A stretch of 64,000 bases of DNA. It comes from Trichobilharzia szidati (taxonomy: Eukaryota; Platyhelminthes; Trematoda; Strigeidida; Schistosomatidae). Below are positions 1 to 10,890 of this stretch, one piece after another. The translations under genes and the position numbers were made by a program. The stretch lies in NCBI GenBank assembly GCA_944472155.2, contig OX235271.1, forward strand, positions 81,109,256-81,173,255, read 5' to 3'. Under the pieces are notes generated by a model, which was not told where the DNA came from, made no database searches, and was given only the letters and a program-made list of their open reading frames with translations. Every line of letters begins with the position of its first letter. Position 1 is the first letter of the stretch.

Positions 1-349
1 TTCTGATCTCGGTTATGATAGATATCCTCACAGATTTCCTCATCATGGTATCCCCTTGTGTTAGTACTAATCGCTTCATTGACCTGCTATTCGACCTTTT
101 AACTATGTGACTTATTCCTCATTGATGAATAAACGTGGCCTATGTCAACGAGTCTTTGAAGTATAGACAAATTCAAGTACCAGCCTGTTAGGGGTATTTT
201 CAAACAACTTGTATATCTTCTGACTAAAACCGCTAAATTTCTCTAGTGCAAAAATGGAAAACTTCAGAAGTATACTATTCAGCTCACAGAAAGCGACAAC
301 ACCAAAATTTACTTAGTCCTGATATGCTGTCACATTAAAACTGTGAAGT

Positions 350-745
350 ATTACGATTCTAGTTACAGGATTTCATTATGAGCTGACATCAGTTAGAGAA
401 CCATTACAAAACCTGTGAGTAATTGACAGCCAGCTGTTTCGTCAGCCTAGTTTAGGACCCTTCAGGAGTACGCACCCTCACCGTGGGGTTCGAACCCAGG
501 ACTTTCTGGCTGCAAGGCTAGCGAGCTCGTAGACTGTTAAACCACTGGGACCCAGTCCAACGGTCCACGGATTCCGACTTCTGCAAATGTATGATTTGGC
601 GCGACCACAAGCGAATGTCATCGCTGGAGAGAATATGTTTTCACAGGCTACCTGCTGTACCCCACTGGTCATCACGACCTCCCACTAGAACCCAGGTAAC
701 TAACTACCTGAATAGGGCCAGTCACTAGTGAGCAACAGATTGATA
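350..745 (-). repeat. S1 SINE, tRNA-headed with hammerhead-like remnant
   Basis: The minus strand carries the S1 pattern: a 5' block, a tRNA-like head with a B-box-like GGGTTCGAACCCC (positions 485-497), a hammerhead-like stretch ending at about 435-455 with the CAGCTG arm, and a tail running towards 350. The same blocks recur at more than ten other places in this window. The hammerhead core is decayed: the CTGATGA segment is not recognisable in this copy. Small ORFs here are by-products of the repeat. Confidence 0.75.
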
Positions 746-1066
746 TTCAAGTATTGGTTTGTAGGGATTCGACTGATTGGTTACAGGATTTCATCCTGAG
801 CTGGAGTTGGAGTTCATGGGTGGGCCACTAGATCGGGTCCCAGTGACTTAATGGTCTACGAGCTCGTTAGCCTTGTAACCAGAAAGTCCTGGTTTAGAAC
901 CCCGTGATGTGGGTGCGTACTGATAATGAAGGCTGACGAAACAGCTGGCTGTCCAGTACTCTCTGAAGGTTTTCCAACGAGTTCTCTAACCGATAGCAGC
1001 TCATGATGAAATCCTGTAACCAATCAATCAAATCCCTACATAGCAATACTTGAATATTACAACTTT
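745..1066 (+). repeat. S1 SINE with inverted tail at its 5' side
   Basis: Positions about 825-1066 hold an S1 copy in plus sense: head, GACGAAACAGCTGGCTGTCC ribozyme-arm remnant (about 932-951) and the tail ending in AATCAAATCCCTACA. Positions 752-800 are the reverse complement of that tail (TGTAGGGATT, GATTGGTTACAGGATTTCAT). The unit is therefore bracketed by inverted tail copies, as in other S1 copies. Confidence 0.75.
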
Positions 1067-1879
1067 GCCTGTCCTTGTCTCGTCAGATGTACAGATCAAA
1101 TATACCCTTTTTTCTCAGAACGTAATGTATAAGTTAAAATAGAAATAAAGCAACTGCAGCAGCATACGTGTAATAACTCTGTTTATAGATCAGTAAGATA
1201 AAATATTCTTAAAAACTAAAGTAAAGAATGGGCGAGTGAGATAATGACTCTACAGATGACTACAAAGGCAAGCAACAGATGTGTATGAAAAGTCAGTTAC
1301 TTAAAACAACTGAACACATTCTAGAAAAGTTGACATTTTCTTTGGAATTTAAAGTTCCTAATAGTTACGCAGGTCACATTATTTTTAGAAATATTAATAT
1401 TTAGAAACTTTATTTTTAGAAATATTTAGAAGAGTTATGAATTTCATTATAATTATAATAATAGTAATAATACACCAAACACCCAAGGACGGAATGAAAC
1501 AGAGTCATGAAAGTGGCTATTGTAAGGCGAATGAGAATAGGTATCACCTACCTATGAATACCACAGAGGTTCGGCTTAGATTCCCGAATAGTCAGTGATT
1601 CAGGATATTATAAGAAGAATTCACGCTGTTTGTTTCTCATTTCAAGATTGTCGAAATTTGTTCGTTTGTTTTTTTCTAACAGTAAGACTATGTGGAGTAC
1701 ACGAGAAGAGTGTTCAACTTCGACCTATTATTGACATGGTCATCTCACCTTATTCTAAGATAGTATAGTGGCTGTCAAATATCTTGCAGTCGATAAGAAG
1801 ACAGTGATACATTTGATTTTATCAAATCAGTAGAAGATGTCATTGTGTTGAAAAGGTCAATGGATTCTCTTTACGTTAC
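1067..1879. other. Unassigned AT-rich spacer
   Basis: I see no coding region, RNA gene or recognisable repeat. There is a run of AT-rich sequence near 1380-1470 with short TAA/TAT repeats. Confidence 0.5.
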
Positions 1880-2745
1880 CACTTTCTTTGTCGGTCGGTC
1901 GGCTTTCGACATAGAACTTTGCACATATGTGCGGCAGTTCAAGTCGCCACACTCCATGTAGCACACAAAGCAAGAGAAGAAAGTTGAAGAAATGCATAAT
2001 ATAGACAGTAAACAGAGGTGTGAGACAAAGGAATAGTAATAACGAAGAACAAAACAGTTTCATTGGAAATCATAAGTCACAAGGAGTGCATGCATCTGCG
2101 CCACTGAGAATGATTTAGAGCCATATCCCCAATTGTTTCCAACCATTGGTTTTTACCGTCCCGAGGACCCCAACCAGGAAGTCTACATCTTCCTACGTGG
2201 CTTAAGCTAACTGTTGTGGATTTCATTGACTGGTGCTATGTTTTCTTTTGACCACCATTAGCTCTTTTCCAGCCTGATCCTATATCAGCTAACATTGCCC
2301 GTCGAGGAAGGCGATGACTAGGCATACGTAGCACATGTCCTAACCATCTCAGTCGATGTAATTTCACAGTCTCGTCGACTGATTTCCCCTCCTTACCCAG
2401 CACTCGATGTCTAACCTCAATATTGCTCACCTTATTATGCCACTTCACACGGGAGATAGAACGCAGACACATATGATCAAAGACAGCTAGCCAGCCTTTT
2501 CATGTCTTCCACTGTCAATGGCCATGTCTCACAGCCATAAAGGAGGACGGAGCGGACTGTTGAGCAGTACACACGCCCTTCGGTCGATAGTCGGATATCA
2601 CGTCTACGCCAGAGACGGCGTAAACTGGCTTATGCGAACCTAGCCCTCTGTATTCGTGCTGAGATTTCGCTGGAGATAAACCCGTTGGGACTGATGGTAC
2701 TCTCTTTTTAATCATCCCCATAACTAAAATGATGAACTTCATGTG
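1880..2745 (-). pseudogene. RTE-1 LINE, 3' end of reverse-transcriptase ORF
   Basis: Read on the minus strand, this is the C-terminal region and 3' UTR of an RTE-clade LINE polyprotein. Visible pieces are [10 protein letters not shown] near 2520-2560, then CLRSISRVKWHNKVSN and LRWLGHVLRMPSHRLPRRAM (2290-2470), the post-RT thumb and tail typical of RTE elements. The frame is broken near 2480-2510. The catalytic FADD block and endonuclease are missing, so this is a 5'-truncated dead copy. The 3' UTR (about 1880-2090) is homologous to that of a second copy at 37960-38365, which supports the family assignment. Confidence 0.85.
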
Positions 2746-2869
2746 TAATTATATCAAATCCAGCAATCAATAATTTCCTCTTCTCAAAAATTAACCAAAG
2801 GAACTACTCCTCAGATAAATCTTTACCCTTCAACTGAAATTCAGTGAACAGTTGTAGGTACAGGGAGAT

Positions 2870-3045
2870 AATGTGGCTGTAAGATCTCCACTTGGCCCAT
2901 TTGTAACTGGAAAGTCCTAGGTTCGGACGCTCCCCCCTCCCCACAGAGACCCAAACTAAGACGAAACAGCTGTCAAGTTTTCCCTGATTCTCCAGTTGTT
3001 CTGTAAGTGATGTCAATTCATTATCCAACCTATAATCAAGAATCA
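2870..3045 (+). repeat. Decayed S1 SINE
   Basis: A degraded S1 copy: TAACTGGAAAGTCCTAGGTTC resembles the head's B-box region, and GACCCAAACTAAGACGAAAC followed by AGCTGTC matches the S1 hammerhead stem II and GAAA arm. The left part is too diverged to place. Confidence 0.5.
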
Positions 3046-3189
3046 CTATTTAAGTTTTCAAGGAAATCACGCCTTGAACGAAATTTGAACTGCCGTTGAA
3101 TATTTTACAACGCAGAAGCAATGGTTATTAACTAGTGGTCAATAGAAGTGAATTCATTCAGTCAATATGGTACATTTAGTATTCAGAAA

Positions 3190-4310
3190 TAAATATTGGG
3201 AACTCATCAATGAAAATTCATGATGAATCCTTGTTCATCGAGCCTACACCTAACACATGCAACAGGAATGATTCATCACTCATACCAGAAATTTGAAGAA
3301 AGTAAACTGCACACTAGCGTTTATAAAAACCAACGTGTTCTGATAGACATTTAGACTTTAATTCATCTCATCCGTTAACTGTTAAGGTAGGCTTAGGTAA
3401 GTGTCTAACACACCGAGCAGTAGCACTAAGTATTACAAGAAAAGACCTAAATGATGAAATAAAACGGATAGAAGAAGCGTTGGTACGAAATAACTATCCT
3501 ACAAAATTCATCAGGAAGATCATAAAAGGGCAGAAGCAAAATAAAAATAATGGTGAAACTAGGAATGATAACATAAGTGGGAAAGATTATAAGGCTTCTG
3601 TAGTTCCACCATATAAAGAGGGGACATCTAAGGCCCTACGTAGAATTCTCAACAAAGCAGGAATTAAGGTGGCATTTAAACCTACAAACTCACTCAGGTA
3701 GGAAAAGCTCTGTAGGTTAAAGGACCTTGTCGGTTGACCCAAATAGACAAAATAATATAATTTACAAAATACCCTGCAATGACTGTGAGGTCAACTATAT
3801 AGGTCAGACTAGTAGGTCGAGGGCAGTTAGCTTGTCAGAACATAAGAATTTAGCTAAGGTAAGAATGGTTGACCTCGAGAAGATAAATAATTTAGAAAAA
3901 AGCTCAGCAATTGCAATGCATGCATTAACACACAACCACATAATAGGGTGGGAGAGGGTTAAAATTCAACAAAGTTATATAGGTAGGTGGAGAGAGAGAT
4001 TGATTACTGAATCCTTGTTCATCGAATCTACACCCAACACGTGCAATAGGAATGACTCATCACTCATATCGGATATATGGAAAATACTACTACCAATCAA
4101 ATCAAGCGATGGAAAATAATGGAATTATATGAGTGAAGTTAGAAAGTTGTGTGAGTGCTGCTTTGATATGATTATGAGCAGCGATAAATTGTTCTGGAAA
4201 CGTCATCAGTAAATATTACTGCAGCGTGGCACTATGAGACTTTATCAAAATAGATTTTACCCATAATGGAATTATACTCTACCACAGTGCACAAGTTTTA
4301 TTCTTATATC
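3190..4310 (+). pseudogene. PLE-B Penelope-like element, linker and GIY-YIG region
   Basis: Positions 3340-4119 encode the post-RT linker (LTHRAVALS, NNYPTKFIRKIIKGQKQN) and the GIY-YIG nuclease region (IIYKIPCNDCEVNYIGQTSR, then a C-terminal block with SLFIESTPNTCNRNDSS). The frame changes at about 3700-3725. An extra copy of the C-terminal block lies directly upstream at about 3205-3300, in the same orientation. The reverse-transcriptase core is absent. The terminal sequence 4190-4310 (GTCATCAGTAAATATTACTG, CTACCACAGTGC) recurs at 28320-28440, 29195-29220 with 30608-30690, 41415-41490 and 61430-61510. This is a 5'-deleted, frameshifted copy. Confidence 0.85.
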
Positions 4311-4514
4311 AAACGTGAATAGTTTACCTCACATTGTCTGTGAAGTCAACATTTTATATTACTGATGCAGCACAAAAGAACACTTGAGAATTTGAGCAAT
4401 TGGGAAACTGACAAATGAACATTAGCATGCAATCTTATTTTGGATGCATTCTTTTATCAATAAAGTGGTATAGAAAAGTGACTTTTACCCTTAGGGTGTG
4501 GCTTATAGCCTTGT

Positions 4515-4526
4515 AATATCATATAT

Positions 4527-4560
<34 letters not shown>
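4515..4560. repeat. (AT)n microsatellite
   Basis: A nearly pure run of alternating A and T, directly visible. Confidence 0.95.
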
Positions 4561-4561
<1 letters not shown>

Positions 4562-4729
4562 AATTTACAAAATCTATTGCAAATGCTTTCTGTAAATTTC
4601 ACCTTACGATGTAGTTAATCAGACTATTGATAAAGTAGGTTAGGGATCGAATTCTTGGGTGGGGTTTTCTAAAACACTGGCACCTATTTAACTATGAAAT
4701 AGTTGTTTATTTTTCTACTGATATTTTGT

Positions 4730-4985
4730 GAAAAAGCAGTATTTAATGATGTCATCGATTTCTGCAGGACTCATCAGCTGAATACTTTAAAAACATAATC
4801 AGATACACTACCTTCCAAGGTTAACATACCTACAAACATACAGACATGGTGACAAGAAATAAGTATCAAGTTCAACGAATGTATTATCGATAAGAAGTGA
4901 GTGATAGCTTTTTTAAAGTTATTACGACCTGAGTATTATTCACTTCATCAAAGTACATATTGACGTATAAAGCGTAGTTAACATG
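4730..4985 (-). repeat. PLE-D inverted terminal arm with hammerhead-like end
   Basis: The reverse complement of this block aligns with the plus-strand block 7840-8070, sharing ACTTATTTCTTGTCAC, TATTCA, CTGATGAGTCCT versus CTGACGAGTCCT, GAAAT and AATACTGC. The two form inverted arms about 3 kb apart. The arm holds a hammerhead-like fold at 4738-4786 on the minus strand. Confidence 0.7.
4738..4786 (-). ncRNA. Hammerhead-like ribozyme remnant (PLE-D)
   Basis: On the minus strand, CTGATGA is followed by GTCCTGCA and GAAA. A closing stem pairs 4778-4786 with 4738-4746 (nine positions, one mismatch, one G-U). Stem II does not pair as written, so cleavage is doubtful. The fold is shared with 8010-8058. 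Confidence 0.45.
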
Positions 4986-5170
4986 GTGAAATGTCCCCGT
5001 CAAGTAAATGATCCGGTTTAATTATGATGTGGAAAATGTGTGTACTATGCCCAAGCATTGTCTGAGGGAAATATTCATGTATACTAAAGAGGTACATTTC
5101 TATTTCAATAATCAATTAAAGTTCATGTATCTTGTGTGGTTATAGGTACGTCACTGGAGCTCCTATTCGC

Positions 5171-5588
5171 AAACATGGTTTTCTATAGTTTGGTTTGTAA
5201 GGATTAGTTATGTTTTACGAGTTGATCACGGACTGATATCAGTTAGAGAACCATTGAAAACCAGCAAGGAGTACTGGGCAGCTGCTGTTTCATCCTAGTT
5301 TGGGAACCATCGGCAGTACGCACCCACTGGGATTCGAACCCAGGACCTTCCGGTTACAAGGCAAGCTCGTATACCATTCAGCCACTGGGACCCGATTCAA
5401 TGGCTCATGAATTCTAACTTCTACCAATTCGTGATTTTAGCGCGACCCCAACTATTGTCGTTGGTGGTGAGTGCGTACTGCCGATGATTCCCAAACTAGG
5501 ATGAAACAGCAGCTGTCCAGTACTCCCTGGTTTTCAATGGTTCCCTAACTGATATCAGTCCGTGATCAACTCGTAAAACATGGTTTTC
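5171..5588 (-). mobile_element. S1 SINE with 12-13 bp target-site duplication
   Basis: The element is flanked by direct repeats AAACATGGTTTTC at 5171-5183 and 5576-5588. Between them, read on the minus strand, lie an inverted tail and ribozyme arm (5466-5575), a tRNA-like head (B box near 5330-5345, GGTTCGAATCCC on the minus strand), a hammerhead-like arm, and the tail ending at about 5184. The duplication length fits target-primed reverse transcription. The two ends are inverted repeats of about 110-140 bp, each with the hammerhead region. Terminal inverted repeats are unusual for a SINE. Confidence 0.8.
5475..5523 (+). ncRNA. S1 hammerhead-like core
   Basis: GTACTG (5475-5480) pairs with CAGTAC (5518-5523) as stem I. 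Between them are CCGATGA at 5481-5487 (core with one change from CTGATGA), a TCC...GGA stem II, GAAA at 5503-5506, and CAGCAGCTGTC as stem III and the cleavage-site side. The core change makes activity unlikely, but the order of parts is that of a hammerhead. Confidence 0.55.
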
Positions 5589-5624
5589 GTTGAGTTTAGA
5601 AAATACATCCTTAAAGAATTGTAA

Positions 5625-6450
5625 AAACAACAGATTGAGCGAAGAAATGTGTATTTCTTTCCAATTAGATCCTCATCATTGCCTGCCTCTACACTAAAAT
5701 AAAGTTTTGCATCATGTGGTTATTTTAGTTAATCAGTTTTAGACATAGGGCGGGGGGTCAAAATTAAGACTATAAAGGTCATCAAAACAATTAACTAATA
5801 GATGTTAGTAACAAGATATCTAAGTTTTGAAGGAGGGGTGACAATTAATTACGGAATTCAAGATAATTTAACTCATAGGAGTTACTAACAAGTTATTACA
5901 TAATCAAGACATTTGTAAGATAACGATGACTAAGAAGAATAGGATGACTCAGAAGAATTACGTAATATACAAACAAGTTAATAGAATTAGCTAGAATTGT
6001 AAAAAAATAATGAGAAAGTCAAAAGATAGTTACAAGGGAAGGGGAAAAAATCATTTTTAAAAACTTAATACATATTATGTAGTTGGCCATGGCAAAGAAA
6101 GGGGCTGTACAAATTTCTTTTGAACACATAGATTTGGCTTTTTCAGATGAATTCCGATTACCTCAGCTGTATGTAAAAGACGTACTCGTAGACCATGCGG
6201 AAGAGGTTGGGTGATATACGATGAATAACTTTAAAAGCTTTGCTAGAGTCGATTTGATGTCCAGTATCGACGAGATTAGCTAGTATAATATTTACGGCAG
6301 AACATAAGAATAATGACATCATACATTTTTTGAATGTGAATTTACTTAAACGGGCTTATGGAATAGTCAATCTGTATATAGGCAACCAACATCGACAAGA
6401 CACTTCGTACATTGTACCAGCTTCGTTCTGTTCTGGTCAGGATATTATTT
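5625..6450 (-). pseudogene. PLE-A fragment: GIY-YIG C-terminal region and 3' UTR
   Basis: On the minus strand, 6080-6300 reads LVDTGHQIDSSKAFKVIHRI and further residues matching the C-terminal half of PLE GIY-YIG domains elsewhere in the window. Stops and frame breaks are present and no catalytic reverse transcriptase remains. The 3' UTR runs left to about 5640, where GATGAGGATCTAATTGGAAA (minus strand) is a damaged version of the PLE-A hammerhead seen intact at 17856-17901. Confidence 0.7.
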
Positions 6451-6564
6451 GATAGATCAAGAAGAATATGTTCAAGTAGAAGACTGGAGTACTAAGAGAA
6501 ACTCTTGAGGGGAACATGCGTGGAAAAGGGCTATTCAAAAGGGTTTATAAACAAGTTTGACAAA

Positions 6565-6815
6565 CATTTTTGATTGGTCAGTAGTCAGTAACTAGTGTAA
6601 AATGTCTAGTCTTTTGTTTAGTTCAGACTGAATTCTACCAGTCAAGTTTGCAATGTGGTCACCATGCCACAAGGTGGCTCGCCATCACGGTGCATTAAAA
6701 ATTGTTGGTATTAAATGGTTGGAGGTAATCGACAGGAAGCATCACCAGACCTAGGTTTCGTGTTAGTTGGTACTAGTTAGTTACTGACTAGTGGCCAATC
6801 AAAAATATTCAGTTT
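6565..6815 (-). repeat. S2 SINE fragment with terminal inverted motif
   Basis: The left end TTTTTGATTGG with CAGTAACTA and the right end TAGTTACTGACTAGTGGCCA with ATCAAAAA are inverted copies. The interior has the S2 blocks GGTGGCTCGCCATCAC and ACCTAGGTTTCGTGT, the second being the stem III and GAAA arm of the S2 hammerhead on the minus strand. The CTGATGA segment is lost. Confidence 0.6.
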
Positions 6816-6834
6816 AGTCCTACAGGAGGTCAAT

Positions 6835-7030
6835 CGCGAACCCGAATAGCTCAGTGGTAACGTCTCTGACTGCAGCACTGGGTGATACGGATTCGAATCT
6901 CAGAAGAGGGGGACATGAGTTCCTTCAAGGTTTCAGATACTCCTTACTGACCGGTGAGTGTCAAATAGTACAAAACCTAAGTGCAAGGCTTCCTTCCGAT
7001 TGCCTCCAACCACCTATTGCCAAGTATGAC
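6835..7030 (+). repeat. S2 SINE, tRNA-headed
   Basis: The head has an A-box-like TAGCTCAGTGGTA (6847-6859), CTGACTGCAGC resembling a tRNA-Cys anticodon arm, and a B-box-like GGATTCGAATC. A hammerhead-like tail region follows (CCGGTGAGTG, AAAACCTAAG). The core is mutated at several positions. Confidence 0.75.
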
Positions 7031-7239
7031 AAAGAAAAAAATCGAACAGTTATATGATGAACTGTTTCTAAGATGGAAGTGTATATGTAGTTACCATTCA
7101 AGAAAGACAGTGTCATGCACTTATTCAAACGTCATCTAGAGAAGACAGTTAAATAAACTTCTTGTGCAGTTGATACCTCACTCATAAATTCCGCAAAATG
7201 GGACAGTGCAAACATCAGGGAAAGATAAGCCATCGATCA

Positions 7240-8075
7240 TCACAACATTGATTTGCATACGTCAATTTATCTATGTTTCTCGAAGTAAATACATTGGGCG
7301 TACGGAAAGATTTCTGAAAGTTCATGTCACTAAATGCTCTGTGTAATGGCCCTCTAGTACTCACAATGACATCCTAAGGATCCCAATCATAATTTGTTTA
7401 TTGGACTATGACCATATTACTGTGATGAATAAGAGCTTTATCGTCATCAGTAAGCAAAGTAATAAAAAGGAGCGTGAGTTTACGGGAGCTTGCGTCATCA
7501 GCTGACTGAAAAACCGGATCTATGTATACAAAAGATGACAGTATTCAGCTTAAATCTAGCTTTATCTAACTTTATAAATATCCTTCCCTTCATGTTTTTC
7601 TTATATAGGTTATTTATTCTATTACCATTATTATTATAACTACTGTTATCTGGCTACATCACTCAATTCTTCTTGAAGTTACTTGTAAAGTGAAAATCAT
7701 TACTGAGTATTAATCTTAGTGAAGAGTGTTCAAGCTATCTTTTGAGTTTAACTCGGATATGTTAAAAGTTTGTTAATATTTTAAAAATCCAGTTGTTTAT
7801 AATTTGTATTATTCTTATCATTTCAACTCTTTTGTAAATAGTAATGTATACTTTGGTGAATAGTGTTCACGTCTGAATGACTAACAAGTTATCCCTCAGT
7901 TGTTATCGCCTATAGATCTCTTGAATTTCATACTTATTTCTTGTCACTGTATCATTGTGTTTGTATGCATTTTGACCTTACAAAGTAGTATAAATAATCA
8001 CATTGATAGAGTATTCAACTGACGAGTCCTACCGAAATTCATGAATACATTGAATACTGCATTTTTAGCGATAGT
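7240..8075 (+). pseudogene. PLE-D fragment: GIY-YIG remnant, 3' UTR, terminal ribozyme-like arm
   Basis: Around 7270-7330 the plus strand reads SKYIGRTERFLKVHV with frame breaks, the YIG part of a PLE GIY-YIG domain. The rest of the domain is badly decayed. The 3' UTR continues to 8070 and ends with a hammerhead-like fold (8010-8058). The terminal 230 bp match 4730-4985 in inverted orientation, so 4730-8075 may be one old PLE insertion since invaded by S1, PLE-A and S2 pieces. Confidence 0.65.
8010..8058 (+). ncRNA. Hammerhead-like ribozyme remnant (PLE-D)
   Basis: Nine bases at 8010-8018 (AGTATTCAA) pair perfectly with 8050-8058. They enclose CTGACGA (8019-8025), GTCCTACC, GAAA (8034-8037) and a short self-complementary ATTCATGAAT. 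The order is that of a hammerhead, but stem II does not pair well and the cleavage-site spacing is off, so this is probably a relic. Confidence 0.45.
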
Positions 8076-8164
8076 TGCTTATTTTCACTTTGAGGGATTG
8101 TTAAATCATTCCCTGATGAAAGTGAAAAAATATTCTCACCAAGAAGATAGCTTAAAAAGTGCCA

Positions 8165-8385
8165 TAAAGAGGGAACGTAGGGCTTCAAGCTAGAGAGTCG
8201 AAGTTTTGGTAGCAGTGTTATTTATTTTTACGGGATGGGGTTGCTAGCCTCATGTCCAATCTTTCCTCTTCATCAGTCTTATTACTGGCTTGGCGAGGTA
8301 AAGGAATGCTTCGGTGGCCGGGAATCGAACCCCGAACCACATACGTGGTTGGCAAGCATTCTACCGCTGTGCCACCAACGCCATC
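8165..8385 (-). repeat. S3a SINE (tRNA-like head, RTE-like tail)
   Basis: On the minus strand the head includes GCGTTGGTGGCACAGCGGTA and a B-box-like GGGTTCGATTCCCGG (about 8320-8335). The body has CTCGCCAAGCCAGTAATAAG-like sequence and the tail ends near AGCTTGAAGCCCTACGTTCC. The full family is best seen at 12386-12630. Confidence 0.8.
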
Positions 8386-8608
8386 AAAAAGAATTTGAAA
8401 ATATCAGCAATGAAATATTTAGCTACGCGGGTGTTTGGATTTCGATAAATAACCCCCAGTTCTACATGGTGATCAGATTTATATGCAGCATTGGCTTAAC
8501 AATTTATGCTGATAGAAAGTTGTATAAAATGTCCATCATACTAGAAAGCGGGATCATATGAGTCAACAACTCTTTACTAAAGTCTTATATTGCTTTTGTA
8601 ATAGAGTC

Positions 8609-8900
8609 ATACTGTAACAACAGAAGATAAGAGCCAGGCAACAGAACGTTTATTACGGAAAATCAACATATATTTATAGATTTTCATGTACATTATTGTA
8701 GGTTAATATTAGTAGAAAATACAGTCTGTTGATTGGTTGTTTCTCACACAAAGTTAACCTTGCATCTCTTTGTGGCTGTGTCAGTTCATCTATATGTTAA
8801 CTGTATCCGCCTGTCCATCTTGACCTTGTTTTCACATGACTAACATTGACCTCAATTACTGTCAACCAATTTGGCTAGCAACCATCTCTCACCACAATAC
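8609..8900. mobile_element. Solo LTR of an LTR retrotransposon
   Basis: A 284-bp block from TGTAACAACAGAAG (8613) to CTCACCACA (8896) has TG...CA ends and is flanked by the 4-bp duplication ATAC (8609-8612 and 8897-8900). A related block at 34697-35040 has the same ends and its own 4-bp duplication. No internal gag-pol sequence is present, so this is a solo LTR, probably Gypsy-like from the duplication length. Confidence 0.8.
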
Positions 8901-9897
8901 TACTCACTACAGAGAAGTGCTGTGGAAATGAGATTTTCCAACCAGTCATCGGTATCCCACTTTCTCTTGATTCTAACTCAGGGAAGGTAACTTAGAAAAT
9001 ACTGGTTCTAAAATAAACTGCTTCATATGAATTCTACAGTGCCTTCTATTCAAACTACAACACATTTAAAGAAAGATTATGGGTCCTAGTAAGCACTCAC
9101 TGAGTTTTGAAGTGGCGTGCAGACAGAAAGTTTTCAGCCTTTATCCTTTCTGTTGTTTAAATAACATTCCATCTCTCCGAAGTATTGCATGCCTCATCCA
9201 TTACGTGGTAACCGTTGCTAGATTCGATTCGATAATATACATCCTAATATAACTTTGAAGCAAAGTGCTTAACTGTCCATTGAGACAGTATACGTCATCA
9301 AATAAAGCCTTTTGAGTATGCATTTCCTTGTCTTCCCCTTATAGGTATACTGCTATTTTACGACTCGTTTCATCAGTAGTAACATTTTGAAGACTGCTTC
9401 TTACTAGTTAGTTTTCTTAGTCTAATAGATTTCAAGGAACAGTCACTTTTGTGCCTTTCACTTTGGCAGATCCATAACAGCATCGAAAGAATATGATGCA
9501 ATCATACATCCGTTGACAGTCATTTCTTAATCACCTATTCGTTCCCGTTCAAACAAGACGAATCATGAATTTTACTAGATGGAGTTTGTTTGACTTCAAA
9601 AAGCAGACAAACGGTAAGATATTTCAGAGGGAAACCCAAATGACTATAAAAGGAGGTCATGTACATGCTCAGGAAATACCGTGGTGGCATTTAATTCTAA
9701 CATCAAAACGAATGTCAAAGATTAACAGTAACTCCAATTAAAGCTGTATTTGTATATAGTCATTACAGAGGAGGAGTCATAGTGGTGAAATGCCATTTCA
9801 TTGTGGAATTGTTTATCTGGTTGACTGTAACGCGTTACTGACTAACTAACATTGAAATATATTAGGTCGTAACGAGAATAATAAAAATAATTGCAGA
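8901..9897. other. Unassigned spacer
   Basis: About 1 kb with no ORF, repeat or RNA gene that I can recognise. Confidence 0.5.
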
Positions 9898-10126
9898 AGT
9901 TAGAATTCATGGACTGGCCACCAACTTCGGGTCCCAGTGGCTTAATGATCTACAATCTCGCCTTGTAACCAGAAGGTCCTGGGTTCGAACCCTGATGGTG
10001 GGTGAGTACTGATAAAGAGTCCCAAACTAGGCTGACGAAACATCTGGCTGTCCAGTACTCCCTGCAGGTTTTCCAATGGTTCTCTAACCAATGTCAGTTC
10101 ATGATAAAATCCTGTAACCAAATAAT
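9898..10126 (+). repeat. S1 SINE
   Basis: Plus-sense copy with head (CCCAGTGGCTTAATGATCTA, B box GGTTCGAACCC near 9981), hammerhead-like region (10006-10058) and tail ending near TGATAAAATCCTGTAACC. Confidence 0.8.
10006..10058 (+). ncRNA. S1 hammerhead-like core
   Basis: Stem I GTACTG (10006-10011) pairs with CAGTAC (10053-10058). In between are ATAAAGA in place of the core, GTCC...GAC flanking GAAA (10037-10040), and CATCTGGCTGTC. The first core segment is mutated. Confidence 0.5.
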
Positions 10127-10794
10127 AGCTTTATTCTAAACAATGTTTATATAATGTACAGAATTTTCAGCGGAGTTTATTGCATTATATTTTCTCTTCG
10201 TCCAGGATCTTCAAATAAAAGATCAATTAACAGTAGATCGTGTAACACAGTTCTACCTGACAGGAAACGAAAACTAATCCATTATGTTATCTCTTTTTTT
10301 TCTCCTTCAAGAAATGCCAATTACAGAAAGTTCAGGAGTACATTTTGTGAACGAGGGACAACACTGAGGAACGGTCACCTCACGTATCGGGATAAGCTGC
10401 CATCGAGGATTACTCTTTTTCACATGTTTAATAGGAACTTGCAAATCAGCAGCTTTTAAATGCTTTAAATTCCCGCCAGAATAAACAGTACTAATAGAGG
10501 CCATATTCTACTAGATTTAAAGAAATTGAAGTTTACGGTAGCCTAAATTTTAAGCAGGCCGAAATCGTAAATTACTTCGTAGATGCCACGAGTTGAACCG
10601 TTAACCGTTGTAAAAGAAGTCGAACTGAGATATTCTGTAGAATACTATGTAAGGACTTCATTCTCACCTCTAACTTAAGGTTTTTATTTTTATGGCCTTT
10701 AAAGTCGCTTGTTTCAATATTATTTTTAACTTCATACTAGTTAGTTCTATTCTCTTTATATTTTTATTGGTGTGTATAAATAATTGTAATGATA
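10127..10794. other. Unassigned spacer with a small ORF
   Basis: A 101-codon plus-strand ORF (10154-10459) has no motif I recognise and may be chance. The rest is AT-rich. Confidence 0.4.
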
Positions 10795-10890
10795 ATGATA
10801 ATAATAATAATCTACCTTATTCCAAAAGCAGTGCTTATAATACAGAATGAAATTGTGAGCATTTGTCACAATATTGCATCCGATTTACGC
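10795..10890 (-). repeat. 3' end fragment of the CR1-like LINE
   Basis: On the minus strand it reads GCAATATTGTG, AGCACTGCTTTTGGAATAAG and then TTATTATTATTATT, matching the 3' terminus of the LINE at 18020-21275 (TTTTTGGAATAAAGCAAAA and (ATT)n). Only the terminal 90 bp remain, a typical extreme 5' truncation. Confidence 0.7.

Noticed and set aside
478..675. Minus-strand 65-codon ORF
   Set aside because: Lies entirely within an S1 SINE.
4195..4245. Hammerhead on the minus strand of the PLE-B arm (CTGATGACG)
   Set aside because: No GAAA at the needed distance here or in the copy at 29150-29220.
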